The notes: a model not told the origin generated them from the letters alone. DNA of 64,000 nucleotides from an uncultured Parabacteroides sp. (GCA_900552465.1 URZO01000002.1:62001-126000), one strand, 5' to 3'; positions 1 through 8,434 are shown, counted from the first letter of the stretch. Numbers and translations are program-made.

Positions 1-1640
1 TCCTGCAAAGAGCGGCTGTTCGGCGTAAAGACGGCATAATTCTCATGGAAACCTTTGACCGAAAATGTGTAATAGCATACGACACCCATCGCGTTCAACG
101 TCTGCCGCAGCTTGGCCGTGTGCCCGCGCCGGGAAGCGGCAACCGTGTAGACGAGTTGGTTGGTGATAATCCATCCGGCCGAAAGAATCGCTTCGATGGC
201 CCTTTTCGCTTCGGGCGTCACCTCGAGCGGAGACTGGAAATGCGTCTGGATGATGAACTGTGAAACGCCGATACGCGACGCTTTCTCCTTGAAGTCCCTC
301 AAAATAGTTACCAGTTCATCGGTGATACGCAAAGGCAGGTAGGCAAGCAGACGGGTTCCCAGGCGGACACGTTGCAGTTCGGCATACTTCTCCCCGTCCG
401 GACGGCTCTCATTGGCCTTCTGTTTCCGGAGAGCCATCTTGTAGACGGCATCGAGGATGTTACGTAGCGTCGCATTCTGGCTCATCAACGCATCGCCCCC
501 GGTAATCAGGATATCCCTCAGCTGTGCGTCTTCCTCGAAATAACGCATCAGGCGGCGCAGTTTCTTTTCCCATGTCTCTTTCGGCTTCAAAGACTCGAAA
601 TCGAAGTTCAGGCGTTCGCTCTGGAAATCGTACATGCGCTGGCAGGAAGCACACAGGCCGCCGCAAGCCCGCCCCATTGAATCGGGGATCAGGATCGCCA
701 CTTCCGGATACCGGCGGTGGATGTTATGCCCTTCCGGCAACAGCCATCCGGCGGCGTTGGGCTGGCCGGGCACGACGATATCTTCTTTTTCCCATGCCCT
801 GATCTGTCCGTAGGTTTCGACCAGTTCTTCGGAATAAAAGACATAGGAACGGATCGTGGCGTCGTCATAGCCGCTTGTGTTGGTGTTCAGCAAGGAAAGA
901 TAATAAGGCGTCACGAAGAACGGCATTCCCTTTTTCCGGGCACGTGCCAGCAGCTGCATCGTCTCTTCCGAGAGAGAACCTCCGAGGAAATAGTTCAGCT
1001 CCGTCGGGCTCTTGAATGCCATGGCAAGATGAAACCGGCTGGTATTCCACCATTCCTGTACTTTGGTGTACTTCTCCGCATAACTCATTCCTTCGGCAAA
1101 CTGAAACCGGGAGGTCGGCGCATGACGCCGTTCGATCTTACGTATCAGCCCGGCAATAATCCGCTCCTTGTTGGAACGGCGAATCGCCATCACGTCTTCA
1201 TCCAGGCCGGTAGGCCAACGGTTCATCTGACGTTTGACAAGCGAACGGTCCGGCATATCCTCTGCCGGATTCTCTAATAAATCAAACTGCCGGAACAAAT
1301 CGATAAACAAATCCGGCGAAACAGGTTCCGTCAGCCTTCCGGTCAGGAACTGCCACAGATAGGTAATAGTCCGCACCGGTATATCCTCGCCGGTCGAGAG
1401 TTCGGAAACCGTCGTGTTATCATGCTCGATCAGCAGAAGAATACGCTTCGCCACGGCATTGCCCATATTGCTTCCACCGACAGTCCTGTCCATACGGGAA
1501 GAGACAAAAGAGCGTAAAGCCTCTTTGAACAGCTCTGCACTCTCGCTCTCTTCCGCCATTACCTGTAGCTGGGGAAAATCTTTTTTAAAAACTTTAGTCA
1601 ATTGTGGGATGTCATACGAAAGTAATTTTCTTTTAATCAT
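1..1640 (-). CDS. KamA-family radical SAM protein (lysine 2,3-aminomutase-like), 3' end outside window
   Basis: The reading frame runs from an ATG at 1640 leftwards off the window edge, so only about 546 N-terminal residues are present. A CxxxCxxC cluster (CGGLCASC) lies near residue 325, the place for the [4Fe-4S] cluster that cleaves S-adenosylmethionine. The downstream text (ITGGDALM, then a stretch with QTHFQSPLEVTPEA) is typical of the KamA/EpmB group. A long N-terminal region of roughly 300 residues precedes the radical SAM core, as in the large Bacteroidetes KamA-like proteins, whose substrate is not established. True lysine aminomutases have CSMYCRHC-like clusters; this one is divergent, so I would not call it a lysine 2,3-aminomutase. 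It is transcribed away from the tRNA-Ser gene as a separate unit. Confidence 0.85.
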   Translation of the reverse strand, partial: MIKRKLLSYDIPQLTKVFKKDFPQLQVMAEESESAELFKEALRSFVSSRMDRTVGGSNMGNAVAKRILLLIEHDNTTVSELSTGEDIPVRTITYLWQFLTGRLTEPVSPDLFIDLFRQFDLLENPAEDMPDRSLVKRQMNRWPTGLDEDVMAIRRSNKERIIAGLIRKIERRHAPTSRFQFAEGMSYAEKYTKVQEWWNTSRFHLAMAFKSPTELNYFLGGSLSEETMQLLARARKKGMPFFVTPYYLSLLNTNTSGYDDATIRSYVFYSEELVETYGQIRAWEKEDIVVPGQPNAAGWLLPEGHNIHRRYPEVAILIPDSMGRACGGLCASCQRMYDFQSERLNFDFESLKPKETWEKKLRRLMRYFEEDAQLRDILITGGDALMSQNATLRNILDAVYKMALRKQKANESRPDGEKYAELQRVRLGTRLLAYLPLRITDELVTILRDFKEKASRIGVSQFIIQTHFQSPLEVTPEAKRAIEAILSAGWIITNQLVYTVAASRRGHTAKLRQTLNAMGVVCYYTFSVKGFHENYAVFTPNSRSLQ

Positions 1641-1695
1641 AAGCAAAACTCTTTTTAGGCGGGTTATAAAATGTTATTCCAAATACGTTTGTCTA

Positions 1696-1703
1696 CAAAT
1701 ATA
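1696..1703 (-). promoter_or_regulatory. Candidate -7 element (TATATTTG) for the KamA-like gene
   Basis: On the minus strand the octamer TATATTTG matches the Bacteroidetes -7 consensus TANNTTTG and sits 55 bases ahead of the ATG at 1640. No clear -33 TTG is seen at the usual 19-21 base spacing, so the assignment is tentative. Confidence 0.4.
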
Positions 1704-1892
1704 ACATTTTTTCTTCGCCATGGAAAGCATTTCACGTATAAAACATCTTAAACGCCTTGTAAAACACAGCAAAATGACAATTGCAAAACATATTTATTAC
1801 AATTTTGTTACTTTCGTTTCAGTCTGACTTCGTACGAGTCGTGCCGGCGGTCAGGAAAGCGTAATGTTTGGATTCCTCATCATTCGGCAGGT

Positions 1893-1934
1893 AAAAAAAG
1901 AAAGCTCCGACGAAAATTAATCGTCGGAGCTTTT
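1893..1934 (-). terminator. Rho-independent terminator of tRNA-Ser
   Basis: A perfect 14-bp inverted repeat (1900-1913 with 1921-1934, loop 1914-1920) is followed on the minus strand by a run of seven T. It begins three bases after the tRNA 3' end, so it very probably ends the tRNA transcript. Confidence 0.9.
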
Positions 1935-1936
1935 AG

Positions 1937-2024
1937 CGGAGAAAGCGGGATTCGAACCCGCGAAACCCTTTAGGAGTTTACACGCTTTCCAGGCGTGCCT
2001 CTTCAACCACTCGAGCATCTCTCC
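1937..2024 (-). tRNA. tRNA-Ser (anticodon GGA)
   Basis: The 88-base minus-strand sequence folds as a class II tRNA. The acceptor is GGAGAGA paired with TTTCTCC, the anticodon stem is CACGC/GCGTG around loop CTGGAAA (anticodon GGA), there is a long variable arm, and the T arm is GCGGG-TTCGAAT-CCCGC. The discriminator base is G, as expected for serine. CCA is not encoded. It reads UCC/UCU codons. Confidence 0.96.
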
Positions 2025-2073
2025 CTGTTTTCGGAGCGCAAAAGTAAAACAACTTTACAAGAAATCCAAGCTA

Positions 2074-2349
2074 TCATCCATTTATTTTCTCTTTTATGTC
2101 CACCTTGAACTGTTCAATCTCTTCCTCTTCAAACCGGCAGCTACACATTTCTTTCTTCTTTACTCTTTTCATCAAACGGTCCAAAAAGACAGCTTTTGTA
2201 TTATACGCACGGCACAACTGACAGAGCGAAAGGTGGATAGCCAAACGCATTCTCTCAGTCACAGACAGAGGGACATGGATACGCTTTTCTATTAAACAGG
2301 TGGCCTGCTTGCATGACAGTGTAAATATATGTATAAACTCTTTAAACAT
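2074..2349 (-). CDS. Small zinc-finger (HC2-type) anti-sigma factor
   Basis: This 91-residue protein carries CKQATC near residue 13 and HLSLCQLC near residue 40. The H-x3-C-x2-C arrangement is the signature of the zf-HC2 anti-sigma fold, which binds Zn and clamps an ECF sigma factor in the cytoplasm. There is no transmembrane segment, so it would act as a soluble, possibly thiol-redox-sensitive regulator; that part is inference. Its start overlaps the last 8 bases of the sigma gene upstream, so the two are translationally coupled and probably cognate. The rest of the protein is charged and lacks other recognisable domains. Confidence 0.8.
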   Translation of the reverse strand: MFKEFIHIFTLSCKQATCLIEKRIHVPLSVTERMRLAIHLSLCQLCRAYNTKAVFLDRLMKRVKKKEMCSCRFEEEEIEQFKVDIKEKING

Positions 2350-2932
2350 TTTGACCTTCTAATTTAAACCAGTGGACATCGATACATTTTCTCAACTGAA
2401 GACGGCTGCGCTGCAATAGCTTCCAGTAATTGGCAGCCGACAAATTTAGTTCACGGCATATTTCCGCCGCTTTCTGTTCCTGAAGATAGCATTTGTTGAC
2501 AACAATCAGCCATTGCCGGGGCAGATTTCCGAGACACTGGTTGAATACCCCATAAAAGCTCTCATTATTCAACAGCGTACTTACTGCAAACTCATCCTCC
2601 TCCCACAGATCAGCCACATCCGGTTCAATCCATTCGCCATGCTTGTCAAAAAAAGTATCGAAAGAGAATGACTGGGGACTTCCGTTATACCGCTTTTTGT
2701 ATATATCGGCAATTTTATGTTGCAATATACTTGTCAGCCAGGTCAACGGCGAACTTTTCCCCTGAAAGGAATCTCTGCTTTTGTAAGCCGAAAGAAAAAC
2801 TTCCTGAACTACATCTTTGGCGTCTTCCTTATCGGACAACAGATAGCAGGCCCTGTCCAACAGTGTTTTCGAGTAGTCGTCTATCCATTTCTCCAACTCG
2901 AAAGCCGAAACGGAAATGTCGGTTTGTTGCAT
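2342..2932 (-). CDS. ECF-type RNA polymerase sigma factor
   Basis: The 196-residue protein has sigma-70 region 2 at about residues 15-80, including DKEDAKDVVQEVFLSAYKS and a region 2.3/2.4 stretch around WLTSILQHKIADIYKKR. Region 4, a helix-turn-helix, lies at about residues 130-185 (CYLQEQKAAEICRELNLSAANYWKLL). Length and layout are normal for ECF sigmas. The anti-sigma gene follows with an 8-base overlap. It lies 87 bases after the spondin-domain gene on the same strand, behind its own candidate -7 element, so it may be autoregulated. Its target promoters are unknown. Proximity suggests the msrAB/rclC cluster upstream, but the sequence does not prove it. Confidence 0.9.
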   Translation of the reverse strand: MQQTDISVSAFELEKWIDDYSKTLLDRACYLLSDKEDAKDVVQEVFLSAYKSRDSFQGKSSPLTWLTSILQHKIADIYKKRYNGSPQSFSFDTFFDKHGEWIEPDVADLWEEDEFAVSTLLNNESFYGVFNQCLGNLPRQWLIVVNKCYLQEQKAAEICRELNLSAANYWKLLQRSRLQLRKCIDVHWFKLEGQNV

Positions 2933-2954
2933 GCGATTATTAATTAAAAGTCGT

Positions 2955-2992
2955 AAAACCAGGACACGGGTTTTTAATCGCCTATGCCCTGG
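2955..2992 (-). terminator. Hairpin with short T tract ahead of the sigma gene
   Basis: The arms at 2959-2966 and 2985-2992 (CCAGGGCA / TGTCCTGG on the minus strand, one G-U pair) are followed by TTTT. This may end the upstream operon or act as a leader attenuator for the sigma gene, because a candidate -7 box lies upstream of it. The stem is modest. Confidence 0.4.
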
Positions 2993-3005
2993 ATTCTATC
3001 TGTTA

Positions 3006-3013
3006 CAAATATA
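3006..3013 (-). promoter_or_regulatory. Candidate -7 element (TATATTTG) for the ECF sigma gene
   Basis: TATATTTG on the minus strand matches TANNTTTG and lies just after the stop codon of the spondin-domain gene, 74 bases ahead of the sigma ATG. No good -33 TTG at 19-21 bases was found. Confidence 0.4.
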
Positions 3014-3019
3014 CTATTA

Positions 3020-4246
3020 TTATCGGATAACTATCTTCAATACATTATTTATTGCAGGAACCGGGAACATATCGTCTACTTTCATAATGGATGCGTCCTC
3101 TTTCTCCGGCATTCCGGTGAAAAGTCCCTGTGCATTTCCGGCTCCGGGATATTGGCTAACAGCTGTTCCGTCGTCAAAAAGAGCAGTCTTAGCCGTGATA
3201 TCGCCTTTGAAGTTTGCCGGAATCAGCGCCTCGTTTGCATAAAACCAGTCATTGGAATAACCGAACATGGTGGCATAGGCAATATGGTCACCCTCAGTCG
3301 CTTCAAACTCTATTTCTACTTTTTCGCCCGGAGCAACCGGAGCATCACCGGCAATATAGACCATTCTAACATTAGACATCTTTTCCAATGAAGCCTTCAA
3401 AACCGAGGCATCTCCCATCTGTGCAAGATTGCTCAAACCCATTCCGGCATCTTTCTTTCCTGCTTCATAGATAGGATTTACATCTCCCGTATAGACAACT
3501 ACTATAGCCGGGGAAATACCTGTGATAATACCTGTGTTGGCGGAAATCTTTGCCGCTAAAAGAGAATTGTCACCCATTTGCGCAATAGCCGTTATCTCTG
3601 CATTCGATTTCGCTCCGGCTTCATAGAAAGGCATTTCGTTCAAAAGTTTTCCGTTGAATACATTTGAAACCGCCCATACACCCGGCGAGAAAGGCGTCTC
3701 GTTATCACTGCCACCTGAGATGTTGGTGATAGTCAACTCAAATTCGGAGGAACCGGCCATATAACTGAGTTCCAGTTTCATCAATTTCGAAGCGTCGACA
3801 CCGGGAACCATCATAATGTCTGAATCCTCTTTCTCATCAGTCATTCCGGCTTTTGTTCCATTATCCCACAATTTGATTTGCGAGGAAACATCCCCCGTCA
3901 CAGGTACGCCGTCATTATTATAAAGTTGCAGGCCCGGATTCTCCGGTGCGAAAAACCAGTCTTTGGATGCTCCGTACATAGTGGCAAACATCAGTGCTTG
4001 CCCTTTACCGGCATGGAATGTAAAACTAATACGCTGCCCCGGCAACACTACAGGTGCGTTTACCTCTTCACTACCCATTCCGGCAAATGTTCCGCTCTCT
4101 ACAAAATCTTTCGGTTCCAATACATTTTCAAAAGAAATTACCGAAGAGGTTGGTTCCGGCATGTTCTTTTCATCATCATCACTACATGAAGCAAAAACTG
4201 TTGAAACCAATGCAAACATTGTTGCTGCTAATAAATACTTTTTCAT
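3020..4246 (-). CDS. Lipoprotein with two spondin-N-type domains
   Basis: The 408-residue protein starts with a lipoprotein signal peptide. Cys21 is followed by SDDDEK, an acidic +2 to +6 signal associated in Bacteroidetes with export to the cell surface. It contains two tandem copies of a domain of about 180 residues. Each has the block 'MFATMYGASKDWFFA' or 'YATMFGYSNDWFYA', then LWDNGT/LFDDGT and an Asp/Glu-rich metal-type stretch. This resembles the Spondin_N family, whose members are secreted adhesion or metal-binding beta-sandwiches. The function in bacteria is unknown. It follows msrAB by 39 bases on the same strand, so co-transcription with the oxidant-defence genes is plausible. Confidence 0.8.
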   Translation of the reverse strand: MKKYLLAATMFALVSTVFASCSDDDEKNMPEPTSSVISFENVLEPKDFVESGTFAGMGSEEVNAPVVLPGQRISFTFHAGKGQALMFATMYGASKDWFFAPENPGLQLYNNDGVPVTGDVSSQIKLWDNGTKAGMTDEKEDSDIMMVPGVDASKLMKLELSYMAGSSEFELTITNISGGSDNETPFSPGVWAVSNVFNGKLLNEMPFYEAGAKSNAEITAIAQMGDNSLLAAKISANTGIITGISPAIVVVYTGDVNPIYEAGKKDAGMGLSNLAQMGDASVLKASLEKMSNVRMVYIAGDAPVAPGEKVEIEFEATEGDHIAYATMFGYSNDWFYANEALIPANFKGDITAKTALFDDGTAVSQYPGAGNAQGLFTGMPEKEDASIMKVDDMFPVPAINNVLKIVIR

Positions 4247-4285
4247 ATTCGTCTGTTATTAAATTGTTTATATAATAAGTTCTCT

Positions 4286-5356
4286 TTATTTCTTTTCCAA
4301 AAGGGGGATATAATCGGCATATCCTTCTGCTTCCATCTTGTCTTTCGGGATGAACCGGAGCGATGCACTGTTAATACAGTAACGCAAACCGCCTTTATCT
4401 GCCGGACCGTCATTGAACAGATGCCCCAGATGTGCATCTCCGCTTTTGCTGCGCACTTCTATCCGCTGCATGCCATGCGAGTTGTCCGTCTTTTTCATTA
4501 TCAGACTTTTGTCTATGGGTTTTGAAAAGCTGGGCCAGCCACAACCGGAGTCGAATTTATCGGTCGAGATGAATAAAGGTTCGCCGGTAGTTATGTCGAC
4601 ATATAAGCCCTCACGTTTTTCATTCCAATACTCGTTCCGGAAAGCCCTTTCCGTCGCATTCTCTTGTGTTACGGCGTATTGTTCGGCAGTCAGCATAGAA
4701 CGCAGTGTGGCGTCATCCGGTTTTTGATAAATCTTTTGAGGCGAGAAAGCGGCTTTCCTGGCCATGTCGAACAATTCAGGGCTGATATGGCAATAGCCGT
4801 TCGGATGTTTGTCCAGATAATCCTGATGATAATCTTCGGCCGGATAGAAATTCCTCAGCGGTTCGACTTCCACGACAATCGGTTTGGAGTATTGTTTGGC
4901 CAACGCCTCCACAGCCTGCTTGATAACAGGCAGGTCGGCTTTATCAGTGTAATAAATGCCTGTCCGGTATTGTGTCCCTTTGTCATTACCCTGCCGGTTA
5001 AGGCTTGTAGGGTCTATCGTTTTGAAGAACAGGTCTATCAAAAAGTTCAAACCGGCCTTCTTCGGATTGTAACCGACTTTCACCGTTTCGGCAAACCCGA
5101 TATTGCCATTGCAGACCTGTTCGTAAGTCGGATTCTTCACATCCGTTTTCCCATTTGCATAGCCCACTTGCGTCTGGACTACGCCATCGATCTGTTTCAT
5201 AAAATGTTCTGTTCCCCAGAAACATCCGCCTGCAAAATAAATTTCTTTCACGTCACTCATGTCAGTATTTTTAGAGAGCTGTCCGCTCATTGTTTCTTGT
5301 GCTGTTGCCAATCCTCCGGATATGAACAAAGCGATGATTAGAATAACATTTTTCAT
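4286..5356 (-). CDS. msrAB: Secreted bifunctional peptide methionine sulfoxide reductase MsrA-MsrB
   Basis: This 356-residue fusion repairs both epimers of oxidised protein methionine. A signal peptide (residues 1-20) places it in the periplasm. The MsrA domain covers about residues 36-190, with catalytic Cys45 in GGCFWG. The MsrB domain covers about residues 210-345, with CGWPSF and catalytic Cys327 in RYCINSAS. The CxxC pairs that bind Zn in many MsrB proteins are absent (VDITTG and SKSGDAHLGH instead), as in the PilB-type MsrB. I chose the ATG at 5356 because it overlaps the rclC-like stop as ATGA; the longer frame would need 33 non-signal residues lying inside that gene. Periplasmic electron delivery would need a thioredoxin-like partner not seen here. 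Confidence 0.95.
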   Translation of the reverse strand: MKNVILIIALFISGGLATAQETMSGQLSKNTDMSDVKEIYFAGGCFWGTEHFMKQIDGVVQTQVGYANGKTDVKNPTYEQVCNGNIGFAETVKVGYNPKKAGLNFLIDLFFKTIDPTSLNRQGNDKGTQYRTGIYYTDKADLPVIKQAVEALAKQYSKPIVVEVEPLRNFYPAEDYHQDYLDKHPNGYCHISPELFDMARKAAFSPQKIYQKPDDATLRSMLTAEQYAVTQENATERAFRNEYWNEKREGLYVDITTGEPLFISTDKFDSGCGWPSFSKPIDKSLIMKKTDNSHGMQRIEVRSKSGDAHLGHLFNDGPADKGGLRYCINSASLRFIPKDKMEAEGYADYIPLLEKK

Positions 5357-5808
5357 ACGTCTTTCGTTTTTAAGTAAGTAAACCCCAATCCCAACATAGG
5401 GATGTCTTTTAATATCATAAAATTTGTAACCGGAACACCGTCTACCGTATTCCACATTCCGGGAGTCGTAAACAGGAAACTAAATGTAATCAGGAATGTT
5501 GCGATAAGGCAAAAAGCTGCAAATGGCCTCAATACATCATATTTCAGACTGAAAAGCAACAGGAGTCCTGTTATAATCTCGATTACGCCGAAGAGATTGG
5601 AAACCTGCTGTACGCTCAATACCTCATATAACCAAAACAGTAAAAAATGATTTTCAACCAAAGGCTTGATACCGGCCGCTTCAGTCGGTGTAAATTTGAA
5701 AAAGCCAATCCACAGCATAATCAGCACAATGCCGAAAAGCGATATATAATATCCAAGGCGTGCAAGTTGTGGAAACGGGGTGACGGTGTAATTGATAATT
5801 GATTTCAT
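5353..5808 (-). CDS. DUF417 (RclC/YkgB-like) inner-membrane protein
   Basis: The 151-residue protein has four predicted membrane helices (about residues 18-38, 62-82, 90-112 and 125-145). It carries family landmarks such as MLWIGFFKFTPTEA near the N terminus, FGVIEIITG in the middle and SFLFTTPGMW further on. These match the DUF417 family, whose E. coli member RclC belongs to the reactive-chlorine-resistance operon. The biochemical activity is unknown. The stop overlaps the msrAB start (ATGA), so the two are translationally coupled. This links the family to methionine-sulfoxide repair and a defence against hypochlorous acid, which is inferred from the pairing. Confidence 0.85.
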   Translation of the reverse strand: MKSIINYTVTPFPQLARLGYYISLFGIVLIMLWIGFFKFTPTEAAGIKPLVENHFLLFWLYEVLSVQQVSNLFGVIEIITGLLLLFSLKYDVLRPFAAFCLIATFLITFSFLFTTPGMWNTVDGVPVTNFMILKDIPMLGLGFTYLKTKDV

Positions 5809-6022
5809 GTTCTCTTTTGTTTGTATTTCGTTGTTTTACTTCTTTTGTTAGGTTAGTCTGTCATACCACGAAATACTGACACAAATTGGCGAACTTTTTT
5901 TCATATTTTCAAACAGACAAGTATAAAAATAGCGATTTTAATTCAGGTTCAATAAATCGAATATCTGTAAAATTGGTAGTTTAATCCGTAATTTGTTTAA
6001 CGCCGTAACAGTTGAGCTGCGC

Positions 6023-6030
6023 TACCTTTG
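6023..6030 (+). promoter_or_regulatory. Candidate -7 element (TACCTTTG) for the hydrolase gene
   Basis: TACCTTTG matches the TANNTTTG consensus and sits 23 bases ahead of the ATG at 6054, a typical leader length. No TTG occurs at the usual -33 spacing. The region from 5809 to 6022 holds only the divergent control region and no gene. Confidence 0.5.
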
Positions 6031-6053
6031 CCACTAATTAAAAAATAAAAGAC

Positions 6054-7139
6054 ATGATGAAAATACAAGCAATCGCCATTCTGATGTTCCTGACCTTTAC
6101 GAATATCATGGCATCGGATATAATTACGGTACATAACATAAAATCAACAGATATGAATACATTGGAATTAACGCAGGAATGGGACAAGACATTCCCGCAG
6201 AGTGACAAAGTGGAACATTCGAAAATCACGTTCCACAACCGCTACGGCATCACGCTTGCCGCAGACCTGTATAAACCGAAAAACGGACAGGGCCGTTTGG
6301 CTGCCATTGCGGTAAGCGGTCCTTACGGAGCAGTGAAAGAGCAGGTGTCGGGCCGCTATGCCCAAACCCTTGCCGAGCGTGGTTTTCTGACCCTTGCATT
6401 CGATCCTTCGTTCTACGGAGAGAGCGGCGGTACACCCCGTTACCTGACCTCGCCCGAGATCAGCACGGAAGATTTCAGCGCGGCAGTCGATTACCTGATT
6501 ACCCGCGATGATGTAGATCCACAGAGTATTGGCATCCTTGGCATTTGCGGATGGGGAGGATTCGCTCTTAATGCTGCGGCCAACGACCCGCGCATCAAGG
6601 CTACGGTAACATCCACCATGTACGACATGAGCCGCGTGAATGCCAACGGATATTTCGATGCCATGAGTGCAGACGACCGTTACAAGTTGCGCGAACAGCT
6701 CAATGCCCAACGCACCGAAGATTATCTCAACGGCAGTTACAAACTCAATGGCGGTGTGGTCGATCCTGTCCCCGAAGACGCCCCGCTCTTCGTTCGTCAA
6801 TACCACGACTATTATAAAACAGCAAGAGGCTATCACCGCCGTTCGCCCAACTCCAACAAGGGAATCAGCAATATCAGTTCCTTAGCGTTCATCAATATGC
6901 CGCTCCTTTCCTATATAAGTGAAATACGCAGCGCTGTCCTGATGATACACGGAGCCGAAGCCCATTCACGGTATTTTAGCGAAGATGCCTACAAACGGTT
7001 GACGGGCGACAATAAGGAACTTCTGATTATCCCCGGAGCCAATCACGTCGATCTGTACGACAACCTCGATGTGATACCTTTCGACAAGATAGACGAGTTC
7101 TTCAAAATGTCAATTATGCCCATACGAGAAAAGCGTTGA
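6054..7139 (+). CDS. Secreted alpha/beta hydrolase, dienelactone-hydrolase-like
   Basis: The 361-residue protein has a signal-like N terminus (residues 1-21). The alpha/beta hydrolase core has an oxyanion-region motif VSGPYGAVKEQ, a nucleophile elbow GICGWGG with Cys165 where most hydrolases have Ser, and a C-terminal His in GANHVDLYD. Cys nucleophiles are found in dienelactone hydrolases (GYCLGG), so the assignment is to that broad class (COG1073/DLH). The conserved block EAHSRYFSEDAYK is typical of many Bacteroidetes copies, whose substrate is not known. It is divergent from the rclC/msrAB operon and may share the oxidant-responsive control region. Confidence 0.8.
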   Translation: MMKIQAIAILMFLTFTNIMASDIITVHNIKSTDMNTLELTQEWDKTFPQSDKVEHSKITFHNRYGITLAADLYKPKNGQGRLAAIAVSGPYGAVKEQVSGRYAQTLAERGFLTLAFDPSFYGESGGTPRYLTSPEISTEDFSAAVDYLITRDDVDPQSIGILGICGWGGFALNAAANDPRIKATVTSTMYDMSRVNANGYFDAMSADDRYKLREQLNAQRTEDYLNGSYKLNGGVVDPVPEDAPLFVRQYHDYYKTARGYHRRSPNSNKGISNISSLAFINMPLLSYISEIRSAVLMIHGAEAHSRYFSEDAYKRLTGDNKELLIIPGANHVDLYDNLDVIPFDKIDEFFKMSIMPIREKR

Positions 7140-7851
7140 CGAAGGGTTTATCTGGCTCACAAAAATATATGCCACTGTACAGAAGTAATTAAATAGCATA
7201 AATACGCACATCTTGGATATATCCTTTACATAAGAACACAATTCAAGCAGAACAGAAAATTCAAGCAGCATATATCAACTATTTACATTACAATATCACA
7301 ATAGAAATCTTTCAACGATTTTAATGCTACAGAAAATAAAACTGCTACAAAACATATATTTCCGCGCTCAGAAACAGCTCCCCGAAAAGAAACGCAACAG
7401 TATTTAACAAAAATATCATCTAAAACAAACTCCAATTTCGTCTAAGACGAACAAAAATTCCTCTTAGACGAAGTTGGAAAAACACTTAGACAAAATAAAA
7501 AATGGAGATTGGTCAACCTTTTTGTTAATATTTGTAACAAAACAGTACCTAACAAGGATTCTCACTAAGATTCATCTGTCACAAAAAAGCTATATAAACA
7601 AACATATTGATCAATAATCCAGCAATTCTAAAACTTTTGCAAAATAGACAATAATCTTCTTTCCGGTCGTTTTCCTATTTTATCCGAAGTCGTTTTTACT
7701 CTTTGCGCATATCCTTTGAGTTTACTTACAAATAAATTTACACTTTATGAAAAAGGCTATATTAAGTATCCGAATGTCGTACTTTAGCGCATTATGTCGC
7801 AAAATACCCCTAAATCCCTCCGTAACCTTCCAAAGGGTGCCATAGGGTGCA
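7140..7851. other. AT-rich intergenic region without a recognisable gene
   Basis: About 700 bases of very AT-rich sequence. Apart from the inverted repeat at 7431-7478, I see no open frame, RNA fold or terminator that can be supported. An ATG at 7794 opens the HU frame early but lies upstream of the likely promoter. Confidence 0.6.
7431..7478. repeat. Inverted repeat, 17-base arms
   Basis: The arms at 7431-7447 and 7462-7478 are complementary except for one base, around a 14-base loop. The core TTCGTCTAAGA/TCTTAGACGAA contains a near-palindrome of its own, and a third CTTAGAC copy follows at about 7485. There is no T tract, so an operator or structured-DNA role is more likely than a terminator. 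Confidence 0.7.
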
Positions 7852-7879
7852 TTGCCCGGGAAGCCATGATATACCTTTG
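7852..7879 (+). promoter_or_regulatory. Promoter of the HU-related gene (TTG N17 TACCTTTG)
   Basis: TACCTTTG at 7872-7879 matches the -7 consensus and TTG at 7852-7854 could serve as -33, although the 17-base spacing is slightly short. It ends 31 bases before the ATG at 7911, and therefore rules out the longer frame starting at 7794. Confidence 0.55.
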
Positions 7880-7910
7880 TCTCAGTAATCATTTAAAACT
7901 AATTGAGATT

Positions 7911-8351
7911 ATGGCTTTAAAATTTTTAGTAAAAAAGACGACCTTCGGTTTTGACAAAACAAACACGGAGAAGTATGTAGCCCGCCCGATGACAATGGGC
8001 ACAGTTTCGTTTGCAAGTTTTTGCAATCAGGTAACAAAAGTGGGAATGGCTCCGCGCGGAGTCGTGAAAATGGTGATCGACGGCGCTATCGATGCGCTCG
8101 AGATGAACCTTGTAAACGGCCTTTCTGTCAAGTTAGGCGATTTCGGGACTTTCCGTTCTTCGTTCGGTTGTAAAAGCCAGGATGAGGCGGATAATGTAAG
8201 TGCAGACACGCTACGCCACCGCAAAATCATCTTCACACCGGGAGAGCAACTCAAAAATATGCTACAATCGGTTAGCATCCAGAAGTTTGTTTTACCGGAA
8301 ACCGGAAAGGCCGTAACTCCGCCGGAAGAAGAAAGACCAGGCGAACTTTAA
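7911..8351 (+). CDS. HU-related DNA-binding protein (HU-HIG type)
   Basis: The 146-residue protein matches the Bacteroidetes HU-related group (TIGR01201/HU-HIG). The beginning MALKFLVKKT is followed by a helical part (SFASFCNQVTKVGMAPRGVV) and the conserved block VKLGDFGTFRSSF, the equivalent of the HU GFGxF turn. A C-terminal extension of about 30 residues ends in EEERPGEL. It is expected to bind DNA as a dimer, but its role is unknown. The start at 7911 is chosen because the promoter TACCTTTG at 7872 lies inside the longer frame. The last eight residues are identical to those of the unrelated DUF6261 protein encoded at 22366-23166. Confidence 0.85.
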   Translation: MALKFLVKKTTFGFDKTNTEKYVARPMTMGTVSFASFCNQVTKVGMAPRGVVKMVIDGAIDALEMNLVNGLSVKLGDFGTFRSSFGCKSQDEADNVSADTLRHRKIIFTPGEQLKNMLQSVSIQKFVLPETGKAVTPPEEERPGEL

Positions 8352-8434
8352 TCGAAAAAACAATCAGGGGGAATCATTACCGGTTCCCCTTAAAAAATCA
8401 TTTGCTTTTCATGCCTTTATAATCAAAGAATGTA

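Noticed and set aside
2668..3391. Plus-strand frames across the sigma and spondin genes
   Set aside because: They have no recognisable motif and overlap well-supported minus-strand genes.
5357..5455. Longer N terminus of msrAB
   Set aside because: The extra 33 residues lie inside the rclC-like gene and hide the signal peptide; the ATG at 5356 overlaps the upstream stop as ATGA.
7794..7910. Longer N terminus of the HU-related protein
   Set aside because: The TACCTTTG promoter lies inside this region and family members begin at MALKF.
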